24,253 bases of DNA from Beijerinckiaceae bacterium (GTDB lineage: Bacteria > Pseudomonadota > Alphaproteobacteria > Rhizobiales > Beijerinckiaceae): positions 1-24,253 of the forward strand of contig CANGRU010000001.1 in NCBI GenBank assembly GCA_947456315.1. The letters run 5' to 3'. A model generated the notes under the pieces. The model was not told the DNA's origin. It worked only from the letters and a program-made list of their open reading frames with translations, and did not search any database. Numbering within the stretch: the first letter of the stretch is position 1; each line of letters begins with the position of its first letter. The translations under genes and the position numbers were made by a program. Positions 15,289 through 23,184 of this stretch are shown here, in pieces.

Positions 15289-16290
15289 ATGCAGGACAAG
15301 AGCGCCACCTCACTCGATGCCGCCATCACCCGCTCGGCAGAAGCCGCCCTTGAGCGTGTGGGTGCTGCGCGTGCCGCCATCGGCACGGTGATCTTCGGTC
15401 AGGAGCGCGTGGTCGAGGAAACATTGGTCACGCTGATTGCGGGTGGTCATGGTTTGCTTGTCGGTGTGCCGGGGCTCGCCAAGACCAAGCTCGTCGAGAC
15501 GCTGGGCACCGTGCTGGGCCTCGATGCGCGGCGCGTGCAATTCACGCCCGATCTGATGCCGTCCGATATTCTGGGTTCGGAAATTCTCGAAGAAGGTGCG
15601 GATCGTGCGCGGGCCTTTCGCTTTGTGAAGGGCCCAATCTTTGCGCAATTGTTGATGGCCGATGAGATCAACCGCGCCAGCCCGCGCACGCAATCGGCTT
15701 TGCTGCAGGCCATGCAGGAATATCATGTGACGGTCGCAGGAGAGCGGCACGATCTGCCAAAGCCCTTCCATGTGCTCGCCACACAAAACCCGTTGGAGCA
15801 GGAAGGCACCTATCCGCTACCCGAAGCCCAGCTTGACCGTTTTCTCATGCAGATCGATGTGTCTTATCCCGACCGCGCGGCGGAACGACGCATTCTCATC
15901 GAGACAACAGGTGAAAACGATGTGCGCTTGCGCGCGGCTATGAGCGCGGATGATCTCATGGCGACACAGCGCCTTGTGCGCCGCTTGCCTGTGGGCGAGC
16001 GTGTGGTCGATGCCATTCTTGATCTCGTGCGCTCGGCGCGTCCGGGTGAAGGCGGGCATGAGGTGACGCAATATATTGCCTGGGGGCCGGGCCCGCGCGC
16101 GGCACAAGCCTTGATGCTGGCGTCGCGTGCGCGCGCGCTGGTCGATGGCCGCCTTGCGCCCTCGCTGGATGATATTATCGCTTTGGCCGAGCCCGTCCTG
16201 AAACACCGCATGGCGCTGACCTTTGCTGCGCGTGCGGAAGGCTGGACTGTCTCATCCGTGATCGCCAAGCTCACCGAAAAGCTCGGCTGA
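15289..16290 (+). CDS. MoxR-family AAA+ ATPase
   Basis: This 333-residue AAA+ ATPase of the MoxR/RavA group is thought to act as a chaperone that loads cofactors or remodels vWA-domain proteins. Walker A is GVPGLAKTK (59-67), Walker B is LMADEINRA with D125-E126, and sensor 1 is in the ATQNPLEQEGTYPLPEAQLDR region, which is the MoxR hallmark. A C-terminal lid domain follows. AGGG lies just before the ATG at 15289. The gene leads a four-gene run with two vWA proteins and a DUF4159 protein, which is the usual partner set. The stop is 2 bp before the DUF58 start, so the two should be cotranscribed. Confidence 0.95.
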   Translation: MQDKSATSLDAAITRSAEAALERVGAARAAIGTVIFGQERVVEETLVTLIAGGHGLLVGVPGLAKTKLVETLGTVLGLDARRVQFTPDLMPSDILGSEILEEGADRARAFRFVKGPIFAQLLMADEINRASPRTQSALLQAMQEYHVTVAGERHDLPKPFHVLATQNPLEQEGTYPLPEAQLDRFLMQIDVSYPDRAAERRILIETTGENDVRLRAAMSADDLMATQRLVRRLPVGERVVDAILDLVRSARPGEGGHEVTQYIAWGPGPRAAQALMLASRARALVDGRLAPSLDDIIALAEPVLKHRMALTFAARAEGWTVSSVIAKLTEKLG

Positions 16291-16292
16291 TC

Positions 16293-17213
16293 ATGGCGCA
16301 AATCGAGCTCCTCAATCGGGACGAAGCAGAGCGCCACGCTCTGCACCCTTTGGGGCCGCTTGATCTTGCACGCCGTCTGCCGGGCCTCATTGTGTCCGCC
16401 AAAGAAGTCGCAGCCACCGTGATGCATGGTGTGCATGGCCGCAAACGCGCGGGCACGGGCGAGACATTCTGGCAGTTTCGTCCCTTCAACTCTAGCGAAG
16501 CGAGTGCGCGCATTGATTGGCGCCGCTCGGCGCGTGACGACAGGCTTTATGTGCGCGAGCGCGAATGGGAGGCGGCGCATACAGTCTGGATCTGGTGTGA
16601 TCGCTCGCCCTCCATGGCCTATGTGTCGGACCTTGCGTTGCAGCCAAAGATCGACCGCGCTCTGGTCTTGGGCCTGGCGTTGGCCGATTGCTTGGTGCGT
16701 GGTGGCGAGCGTGTCGGTATTCCGGGCCTCACACGCGCTTTTGCGGCGCGCGATATTGTCGAGCGTTTGGGCGAGCGCATGGCAGAGGAATCTGCGCGCC
16801 CCGGCCATGTGGCGAGCGAATTGCCGCCCGCCGAGGCGCTGGCACCGCGCACGCAGGCCGTTGTTCTGTCGGATTTCCTTTCCGACCCGCAAGAGATTGC
16901 CGCCACCATTCACGCCATGTCGGCGCGGGGCGCGCGCGGGCATCTTGTGATGATCACGGACCCCGTCGAAGAGACCTTTCCTTTCACGGGCCATACAGAA
17001 TTTCGCGATGTCGATTCCTCTGCGCGTTTGCGCGTGGGAGACGCGCAGTCTTTCCGCGATGATTACATCCGCCGTCTCGCCGAGCACCGCGACAGATTGC
17101 GCGCAGCGGCGGGTGCGCGTGGCTGGAGTTTCGCGCTTCATCACACAGACAGGCCCGCCTCCGAGGCTTTGCTCAATCTGCGCATGCAGCTTGAAGCCGG
17201 GCAGGGAGGCTGA
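16293..17213 (+). CDS. DUF58 domain-containing protein with vWA-type MIDAS
   Basis: The 306-residue soluble protein has the DUF58 core: GVHGRKRAGTGETFWQFRPF, then ARIDWRRSARDDRLYVRERE. The beta-strand IWCDRSPSM follows, with D103-R104-S105-P106-S107, an intact DxSxS metal-ion-dependent adhesion site. Unlike many DUF58 proteins it has no N-terminal membrane helices, so it should sit in the cytoplasm and contact both the MoxR ATPase and the membrane partners. Its stop is 3 bp before the ATG of the next gene. DUF58 proteins are routinely paired with MoxR; the actual client is unknown. Confidence 0.93.
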   Translation: MAQIELLNRDEAERHALHPLGPLDLARRLPGLIVSAKEVAATVMHGVHGRKRAGTGETFWQFRPFNSSEASARIDWRRSARDDRLYVREREWEAAHTVWIWCDRSPSMAYVSDLALQPKIDRALVLGLALADCLVRGGERVGIPGLTRAFAARDIVERLGERMAEESARPGHVASELPPAEALAPRTQAVVLSDFLSDPQEIAATIHAMSARGARGHLVMITDPVEETFPFTGHTEFRDVDSSARLRVGDAQSFRDDYIRRLAEHRDRLRAAAGARGWSFALHHTDRPASEALLNLRMQLEAGQGG

Positions 17214-17216
17214 GTG

Positions 17217-19994
17217 ATGCTGGGTCTGCCACTCGCTTTTGCCGCGCCTTTCGTGCTGTCCGCCCTGCTTGTGCTGCCGGCCCTTTGGTATCTGCTGCGC
17301 CTGACACCGCCGCGCCCGCGCGAGATTTCATTTCCGCCTTTGCGGCTCATTCTGGATTTGCAGGCGCGGGAAGAAACGCCTGCGCGCACGCCCTGGTGGC
17401 TGCTCGCTTTGCGCCTGTTGCTGGCTTCTTTCATCATCCTTGCCATGGCGGGGCCGATCTGGAATCCGCCGCCTGCTTCACTCAATGCGCGCGGTCCTGT
17501 GCTGGTGCTGATCGATGATGGCTGGACATCCGCGCCCGATTGGGCCGAGCGCGTCAATGCTGCCACCGAGCGCATGGCTTCTGCCAATCGTGAAGGGCGT
17601 CTCGCCGCGTTGGTCGCCTTGTCGGAAGGTGCGCGCGAGATCATTGCCCAAGATTCAGCCCGCGCCACAGAGCGTCTGCGCGCATTGAAGCCTGTGCCTT
17701 ATGTGGCGGATCGACGTCTGGCTTTGCCGGCACTTGAAAAGTTTTTGAGCCGCGAGAAGCAAGCCGAGATTGTCTGGATTGCCGATGGTCTGACGAGTGG
17801 TTTTGCGGAAGAGTTTTCACGCGAACTTGGCAAGCTGGCAGGCTCTAACCCTGTGCATCTGGTGCGTGCCAGCCGTCCGTTGCTGGCGATTTCTTCGACC
17901 GAGAATGCAGCGGGCGCATTGGAAGTCATCCTGACACGCGCACAGACGCAAACGCCGGCAATGGGCCAATTACGTGCCTTTGATAAAAAAGGTCTGATGA
18001 TGGGTCAGGCCTCTTTTGATTTCGGTTCTGCGCAGGAGGCCAAAGCTACCTTCGATCTGCCGATCGAATTGCGCAATGACATTGCCCGTGTCGAGATTGA
18101 TGGGGAACATTCAGCGGGCGCTGTGAGTCTGCTTGATGAGCGCTGGAAGCGCCGCCGTGTCGGGTTGGCGGCGGGTTCAACCGCTGATGTCGCACAACCT
18201 CTGCTCTCGCCCCTCTATTATTTGCGCCGCGCTCTGCAGCCTTTCGCCGAAGTGCGTGAAGCGCCAGCAGGGCGGGGTGATCCGATCACCTCGCTGCTGG
18301 AAGATCGTCTTTCCGTTCTGGTGCTCGCCGATATTGGTGTGATCAGCGGCAAGACACGCGATGAGGTGCTGCGCTTCGTCAATGAGGGTGGCGTGCTCTT
18401 GCGCTTTGCCGGCACGCGACTGGCTGGTGCGAGCGATGATCTCGTGCCTGTGCGCCTGCGCCGTGGCGGGCGCGTGCTGGGTGGCGCTCTGTCGTGGGAC
18501 CAGCCGAAGCAGCTCGCAAGCTTTCCCGCCGAGAGCCCCTTTGCAGGTCTGACCATCCCGCAAGAAGTCACGGTCACGCGGCAAGTGCTTGCTGAGCCCG
18601 ATTCCAATTTACCTGCGCGCACATGGGCGCAGCTCGCCGATGGCACACCGCTGGTAACAGCAGAGAAGCGTGGCAAAGGTGTCATTGTTCTCGTGCATGT
18701 GACGGCGGACACCACATGGTCCAATCTGCCGCTGTCGGGTCTCTTTGTTGATCTGCTTCGCCGCACGGTGGCGCTGTCAGGTGAGACGCTGGCGACGGGA
18801 CAAGATGCGCAAGGCCAGCGCGTCGAGACTTTGGCGCCGCAGCGCAGTCTCAATGGTTTTGGTACGCTCGGCGCACCGCCGCTGAATGCGCGGCCTATTC
18901 CTGCCAATTTCACCGGCGCGCCTGATGCTGAACATCCGCCCGGCTTCTATGGTCCGCCCGAAGCGCAAGTCGCAATCAACACGTTGCAGCCCGGTGAAAA
19001 GCTCGAAATGGCCAAATATGAGAACGCCTTTGTGAATGAGCCCTTGATCCGCGCAGCGCCCGTTGATCTGCGTGCCAGCCTGATGGCGCTCGCACTCGCG
19101 CTACTGCTGGTCGATGCTGTTGCCTCACTCTGGCTGGCAGGTGGTTTTGATCGTCTGCCTTGGCGCAAAGTGGCACGTGGTGGTGCAGCCGCTCTGTTGC
19201 TGTCACTGGCAGCGCTGATGGCGTCTCCCGATCAGGCGCACGCGCAAACCAAGCCCGGCGATGCCGCACTCACCACGCGCCTTGCCTATGTCGTAACAGG
19301 TGATGCGCAGGCTGATGAAGCTAGTCGTCTGGGGCTCGCTTCTCTCTCGCGTGCGCTGGCTGCACGCACGGCGCTTTCGCCCGGTGAGCCGCAGGGTGTT
19401 GATCCAGCGCGGGATGAACTGGCGTTTTTCCCGCTGATCTATTGGCCGGTTGTTGCGACACGCCCGCAACCCTCGGTGGAAGCTGTCACGCGCATTGCCA
19501 ATTTCATGAAGCAGGGCGGCACGGTGATTTTTGATACACGCGATGCTTTGACCGCGCGTCCCAATGGCCCGCCCTCGCCCGAGCAGCAATGGTTGCGCAC
19601 CATGCTGACGGGCGTCGATGTGCCGGAACTAGAGCCGATCCCGCGCAATCATGTCGTGACGAAAACTTTTTACCTGCTCGAAAATTTTGTCGGCCGCACG
19701 ACTGTGGGCCAGACATGGATTGAAGCCCTGCCGCCCGAAAATGCCGATCAATCCAATCGCCCCGTGCGTGCGGGAGATGGCGTCTCGCCGGTCATCATCA
19801 CATCCAATGATTTTGCAGGCGCATGGGCCGCAGATCAAAACGGCAGCCCGCTTTATCCGCTGGTGCCCGGCGGCAATCGCCAGCGCGAGCTGGCACTGCG
19901 CGCGGGCGTCAATCTCGTCATCTATACGCTGACCGGCAATTACAAAGCCGATCAGGTGCATGTGCGTGATCTTCTGGAGAGGCTCGGCCATTGA
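17217..19994 (+). CDS. BatA-like / DUF4159 membrane protein
   Basis: The 925-residue protein starts with a BatA-type N-terminus: a TM helix (about 5-24), the PRPREISFPPLRLILDLQAR segment and a second helix (about 60-80). A vWA-like domain follows, with a degenerate motif D100-D-G-W-T104. A GATase-like segment has FVNEGGVLLRFAG (387-399). Two more hydrophobic segments are at about 622-642 and 651-668; the second is followed by SPDQAHAQ and looks like an internal signal peptide. The remainder, from about 680, is the DUF4159 domain (TRLAYVVTGDAQADE, then IANFMKQGGTVIFDTRDAL), predicted to be periplasmic. The ATG at 17217 is preferred over the GTG at 17214 because GGGAGG lies 7 bases upstream. 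Function unknown. Confidence 0.88.
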   Translation: MLGLPLAFAAPFVLSALLVLPALWYLLRLTPPRPREISFPPLRLILDLQAREETPARTPWWLLALRLLLASFIILAMAGPIWNPPPASLNARGPVLVLIDDGWTSAPDWAERVNAATERMASANREGRLAALVALSEGAREIIAQDSARATERLRALKPVPYVADRRLALPALEKFLSREKQAEIVWIADGLTSGFAEEFSRELGKLAGSNPVHLVRASRPLLAISSTENAAGALEVILTRAQTQTPAMGQLRAFDKKGLMMGQASFDFGSAQEAKATFDLPIELRNDIARVEIDGEHSAGAVSLLDERWKRRRVGLAAGSTADVAQPLLSPLYYLRRALQPFAEVREAPAGRGDPITSLLEDRLSVLVLADIGVISGKTRDEVLRFVNEGGVLLRFAGTRLAGASDDLVPVRLRRGGRVLGGALSWDQPKQLASFPAESPFAGLTIPQEVTVTRQVLAEPDSNLPARTWAQLADGTPLVTAEKRGKGVIVLVHVTADTTWSNLPLSGLFVDLLRRTVALSGETLATGQDAQGQRVETLAPQRSLNGFGTLGAPPLNARPIPANFTGAPDAEHPPGFYGPPEAQVAINTLQPGEKLEMAKYENAFVNEPLIRAAPVDLRASLMALALALLLVDAVASLWLAGGFDRLPWRKVARGGAAALLLSLAALMASPDQAHAQTKPGDAALTTRLAYVVTGDAQADEASRLGLASLSRALAARTALSPGEPQGVDPARDELAFFPLIYWPVVATRPQPSVEAVTRIANFMKQGGTVIFDTRDALTARPNGPPSPEQQWLRTMLTGVDVPELEPIPRNHVVTKTFYLLENFVGRTTVGQTWIEALPPENADQSNRPVRAGDGVSPVIITSNDFAGAWAADQNGSPLYPLVPGGNRQRELALRAGVNLVIYTLTGNYKADQVHVRDLLERLGH

Positions 19995-22075
19995 GCGATC
20001 TGTCTCTCCATTTCGCGCCACTTCTGCCGCTCTGGCTGATCATTGCTTTTGCGGTGACCTCTGCGCTGATCGTCGCACTCGGCGTGGTGACACGGCGGCG
20101 CGGGGCTTGGGTGCGTGGGTTGGGCTTGGCGCTCATTCTGGTCGCGCTGGGTGATCCGTCACTGGTGCGCGAAGATCGCGAGCCATTGAAAGATGTCGTG
20201 GCTGTCGTGCTCGACCGCTCGGCGAGTCAGAGCATTGATGTGCGCAAAGGCCAGACGGACAAGGCGCGCGCGGGTCTTGAAAAAGCACTGAATGATCTTG
20301 GTCATGTGGATGTGCGTTTTGTCGATGGTGGCGGCGTTGATTCCGGCAATGATGGCACGCGGCTATTCGCCTCGCTCAATGCAGCGCTGGCCGATGTGCC
20401 GCCCGAGCGCATGGGGGGCGCTATCCTTGTCACCGATGGTGTTGTGCATGACATTCCAGCGAGCGTTGGCGCACTTGGTTTTCATGCGCCTCTGCATGTG
20501 CTTGTCACAGGCCGCGAGGGCGAGCGGGATCGGCGCATCGAATTGGTGGAAGCGCCGCGCTTTGGCATTGTCGGCAAGGATCTGACGGTTGGCATTCGCG
20601 TGCAGGAGAGCGGTGGCCCGTCTGAGCCCGTGCCCGTGCGCATCCGCCGCGATGGAGTAGATATTGCGACCGCGCGCCTGCGTCCCGGCCTCTTGGTGCG
20701 TGTGCCGGTGATGATCGAGCATGGCGGGCCCAATGTGCTGGAGTTTGAAGTCGCAAGCGCGCCTGACGAATTGACGCTCGTCAATAACAAGGCCGTGCTC
20801 ACGGTTGACGGTGTGCGCGACAAGCTGAAAGTTTTGCTCGTCTCGGGCGAGCCGCATGCGGGTGAGCGCACATGGCGCAATCTCCTGAAGGCCGATGCCA
20901 ATGTCGATCTGGTGCATTTCACCATTTTGCGCCCGCCGGAAAAGCAGGATGGCACGCCGATTTCGGAATTGTCGCTGATTGCTTTCCCGACAGCCGATCT
21001 GTTCGGGCGGCGCATCAAGGATTTCGATCTCATCATCTTTGATCGCTATTCGAGCCAAGCGGTGCTTCCCGCCGTCTATTTTGAAAACATCGTGCGCTAT
21101 GTGCGCGAGGGCGGTGCTTTGCTGATGGCGGTGGGGCCTGATTTTTCGGGGCCCGAGGGGCTTTATTATTCGCCCTTGGGCAAAATCTCGCCTGCGCGCC
21201 CGCTCAACATCATCGAGCGTGCGTTTCGTGCGCAGGTGTCGGATGAGGGCCGCAAACATCCCGTCACGCGCGATCTGCCGGGCTCGGATGTCTCGCCACC
21301 CAAATGGAGCGAGTTTTATCGCCAGGTCGGGGCCGAGCGTCTGCGTGGCACGGCTGTGCTGAATGGTGTCGACAATCAGCCGCTCCTGCTTTTGTCACGC
21401 GAAGGCAAAGGGCGTGTGGGTCTGTTGCTGTCGGATCAAATCTGGTTGTGGGCGCGTGGGCTGCAAGGCGGCGGGCCCTATCTCGATTTGCTGCGGCGCA
21501 TGTCGCATTGGCTGATGAAAGAGCCCGAGCTTGAGGAAGAAGCTCTGCGCGCCAGCGCGCGCGGGCGCGAGATCACCATCGAGCGGCAATCCCTCACCTC
21601 GCAAGCACCTTTGGTTTTGCTTTCCGGCCCGCGCGGACAGGAAAAGCAGATTGCCTTGCAGAGCGCAGAGGCGGGTTTGTCGCGTGCAACGATCAGTGTC
21701 GAAGATTTCGGTCTCTATCGCGTCAATGACGGCGACTTGTCAGCGCTCGTCAATGTCGGCCCCGAAAATCCGCGCGAGTTTCAGGATGTCGTCTCGACGC
21801 CAGAAAAACTGCGCGCTCTGGCGGAAGCCAGCGGTGGCACGGTGCGGCGCATTTCATCGGGCAAGGGTGATACGATTGAATTGCCGCGTCTTGTGTCGAT
21901 GCGCGAGGCCAATGTTTATGGCGGTTCGGATTATATCGGGATCAAGCGCACAGGTGCGAGCATAGTCACAGGTGTCGGCGTGGCACCGCTGGCGCTGGGC
22001 TTTGTGGGGCTCTTGCTGCTGTTGGGCAGTGTGATTGCTGGCTGGTTAGCCGAAAGCCGCCGACGCTCGGCTTAA
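19991..22075 (+). CDS. Membrane protein with vWA-like and GATase-like domains
   Basis: The 694-residue protein has two N-terminal TM helices (about 12-33 and 40-54), a vWA strand VVAVVLDRSASQ with D75-R-S-A-S79 as a DxSxS motif, and a predicted beta-sandwich region around 185-275. A class I glutamine-amidotransferase-like segment with YVREGGALLMAVG (370-382) follows, and a C-terminal TM helix lies at about 662-685. I see no catalytic cysteine in the GATase-like part. The start is TTG, overlapping the previous TGA stop (TTGA), with GGAGAGG 8 bases upstream. It closes the MoxR operon; its TAA stop is shared in a TTAA with the convergent GNAT gene. The family is usually labelled hypothetical; I assign no function. 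Confidence 0.85.
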   Translation: MSDLSLHFAPLLPLWLIIAFAVTSALIVALGVVTRRRGAWVRGLGLALILVALGDPSLVREDREPLKDVVAVVLDRSASQSIDVRKGQTDKARAGLEKALNDLGHVDVRFVDGGGVDSGNDGTRLFASLNAALADVPPERMGGAILVTDGVVHDIPASVGALGFHAPLHVLVTGREGERDRRIELVEAPRFGIVGKDLTVGIRVQESGGPSEPVPVRIRRDGVDIATARLRPGLLVRVPVMIEHGGPNVLEFEVASAPDELTLVNNKAVLTVDGVRDKLKVLLVSGEPHAGERTWRNLLKADANVDLVHFTILRPPEKQDGTPISELSLIAFPTADLFGRRIKDFDLIIFDRYSSQAVLPAVYFENIVRYVREGGALLMAVGPDFSGPEGLYYSPLGKISPARPLNIIERAFRAQVSDEGRKHPVTRDLPGSDVSPPKWSEFYRQVGAERLRGTAVLNGVDNQPLLLLSREGKGRVGLLLSDQIWLWARGLQGGGPYLDLLRRMSHWLMKEPELEEEALRASARGREITIERQSLTSQAPLVLLSGPRGQEKQIALQSAEAGLSRATISVEDFGLYRVNDGDLSALVNVGPENPREFQDVVSTPEKLRALAEASGGTVRRISSGKGDTIELPRLVSMREANVYGGSDYIGIKRTGASIVTGVGVAPLALGFVGLLLLLGSVIAGWLAESRRRSA

Positions 22076-22572
22076 GCCGCGCGCGTCACGTTTCCCTGCA
22101 CGCCCTCAAAAGCGCCATCCTGCAATTCGCAGATCAGCAGACGCGCCGGATCAACAGGTCCGGGCATCACAAGGCGTCCCATCGGCACGCGCTTGAAGCC
22201 GACGCGTTTGTAATAGGGCTCATCACCCACCAGCAGCACAAGCTTGTGGCCTTGTGCGCGCGCGGCTTCCAGTGAGGCTTGCAGCAGACGCTCGCCAATG
22301 CCGCGCGAACGGAAGGCGGGCTCGACAGTGAGCGGACCCAGCAAGAGAGCCGGCGCACCGCCTGCGCGGATCGCGGTCATAATGTTGGAGCCGACCAGAA
22401 ATGTGCCGACGCGCGCCACAAAGGACAGGCTCATGACAGGCGTCATGCCCTCGCGCAGCCGATAGGCTGTGCGGGTAAAGCGGCCGGGGCCGAAGGCGCG
22501 CTCATCGAGCTTTTCGATGTTCGGCAGATCGGCGGCCGTGAGTGGGGCGACATCCAGCGTAAGTTCGGTCAT
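22072..22572 (-). CDS. GNAT family N-acetyltransferase
   Basis: The 166-residue protein has the GNAT acetyl-CoA motif VEPAFRSRGIGERLLQAS with R-x-x-G-x-G at 88-93. The C-terminal DEPYYKRVGFKRVP is typical of the small bacterial N-acetyltransferases (YhbS-like). It should transfer an acetyl group to an amine on a small molecule or protein; the substrate cannot be told. The ATG at 22572 is chosen because AAAGGGCG lies just upstream; an in-frame ATG at 22614 would overlap the NUDIX gene and lacks such a site. It probably forms a transcription unit with the upstream NUDIX gene, about 38 bp away. Confidence 0.9.
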   Translation of the reverse strand: MTELTLDVAPLTAADLPNIEKLDERAFGPGRFTRTAYRLREGMTPVMSLSFVARVGTFLVGSNIMTAIRAGGAPALLLGPLTVEPAFRSRGIGERLLQASLEAARAQGHKLVLLVGDEPYYKRVGFKRVPMGRLVMPGPVDPARLLICELQDGAFEGVQGNVTRAA

Positions 22573-22610
22573 GACGCGCCCTTTAGCATGGCGGGGCGGT
22601 AGCGCAAATC

Positions 22611-23099
22611 TCACCAGTGCGGGGTAGGCTCATCTCGTTCGAGGACTTCGGCCAAGCGCCGCCGTGTCGGGCCGGTCGTCCCCTCCGGCAGGGCATCCAG
22701 TGGAAAGAAGCCCATGTCGATGATCTCCCGGGGGTCGGGGCGGTGGTCTGTCTGCTCGAAGGCCCGGATCACATAGACCGCGACATGGTCGCGGGCCGAC
22801 CAGCGGCGGTTGAGATAGAGCCCGAAAAGCTCCGGCGCGCCCTGCATGGCGAGCCCCGTCTCCTCCCAAAGCTCGCGGGCCAGCGCTTGCGCCGCTGTCT
22901 CGCCCGGCTCAATGGCCCCGCCGGGCATGTGCCAGCCCGCCACATAAGAATGGCGGATCAGGCAGACCCGACCCTGCCCGTCCAGCACCATGGCGCGCAC
23001 GCCCATGGTCAGGGGGCGGGTGAGGCGGGCGACATAGGGCATGGCCCGACTGACGGTGGCCCGGAGGGTCGCGACAAAAAACCGCTTCATTTTGTCCAT
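22611..23099 (-). CDS. NUDIX hydrolase
   Basis: The 162-residue protein contains a canonical NUDIX box GGAIEPGETAAQ and then ALARELWEETGL, matching Gx5Ex7REUxEExGU (G61, E67, R75, E76, E79, E80). Upstream, VRAMVLDGQGRVCLIRHSYV is the usual first strand region. The N-terminus has a short basic, partly hydrophobic helix (MKRFFVATLRATVSRAM). The substrate is unknown; this one differs from the CoA-specific NUDIX gene in the same window. Start choice is uncertain: 23099 (MDKMKRF), 23090 (MKRF) and a TTG at 23120 with GGAAGGA nearby are all possible. It is divergent from mbfA, and the Irr box lies within its upstream region. Confidence 0.85.
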   Translation of the reverse strand: MDKMKRFFVATLRATVSRAMPYVARLTRPLTMGVRAMVLDGQGRVCLIRHSYVAGWHMPGGAIEPGETAAQALARELWEETGLAMQGAPELFGLYLNRRWSARDHVAVYVIRAFEQTDHRPDPREIIDMGFFPLDALPEGTTGPTRRRLAEVLERDEPTPHW

Positions 23100-23137
23100 T
23101 CCAGCTGGGGGCTGAGCCAAATAGTCCTTCCGCTTGT

Positions 23138-23154
23138 CTTAGAAGGATTCTAAA
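23138..23154. promoter_or_regulatory. Irr-binding ICE box upstream of mbfA
   Basis: CTTAGAAGGATTCTAAA contains a perfect TTAGAA/TTCTAA dyad with a 3-base spacer. This matches the iron control element recognised by the Fur-family regulator Irr in Rhizobiales, as I recall its consensus (TTTAGAAnnnTTCTAAA). It ends 30 bases before the GTG start of mbfA, a known Irr-repressed iron-export gene in Bradyrhizobium and Agrobacterium. Repression under low iron is expected. It also lies close to the start of the divergent NUDIX gene. Confidence 0.85.
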
Positions 23155-23184
23155 CAACTAGCGACCACTTGGAGGTGTCTTCCC

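Noticed and set aside
15864..17144. 426-codon minus-strand open frame opposite moxR and the DUF58 gene
   Set aside because: It is antisense to two motif-complete genes, with low-complexity Arg/Ala-rich product.
15289..22075. Reading the MoxR/vWA locus as an antiviral defence or tellurite-type conflict system
   Set aside because: There is no effector nuclease, TerD-like protein or mobile-element context. The flanking genes are housekeeping, and the gene set is closer to Bat-like envelope clusters.
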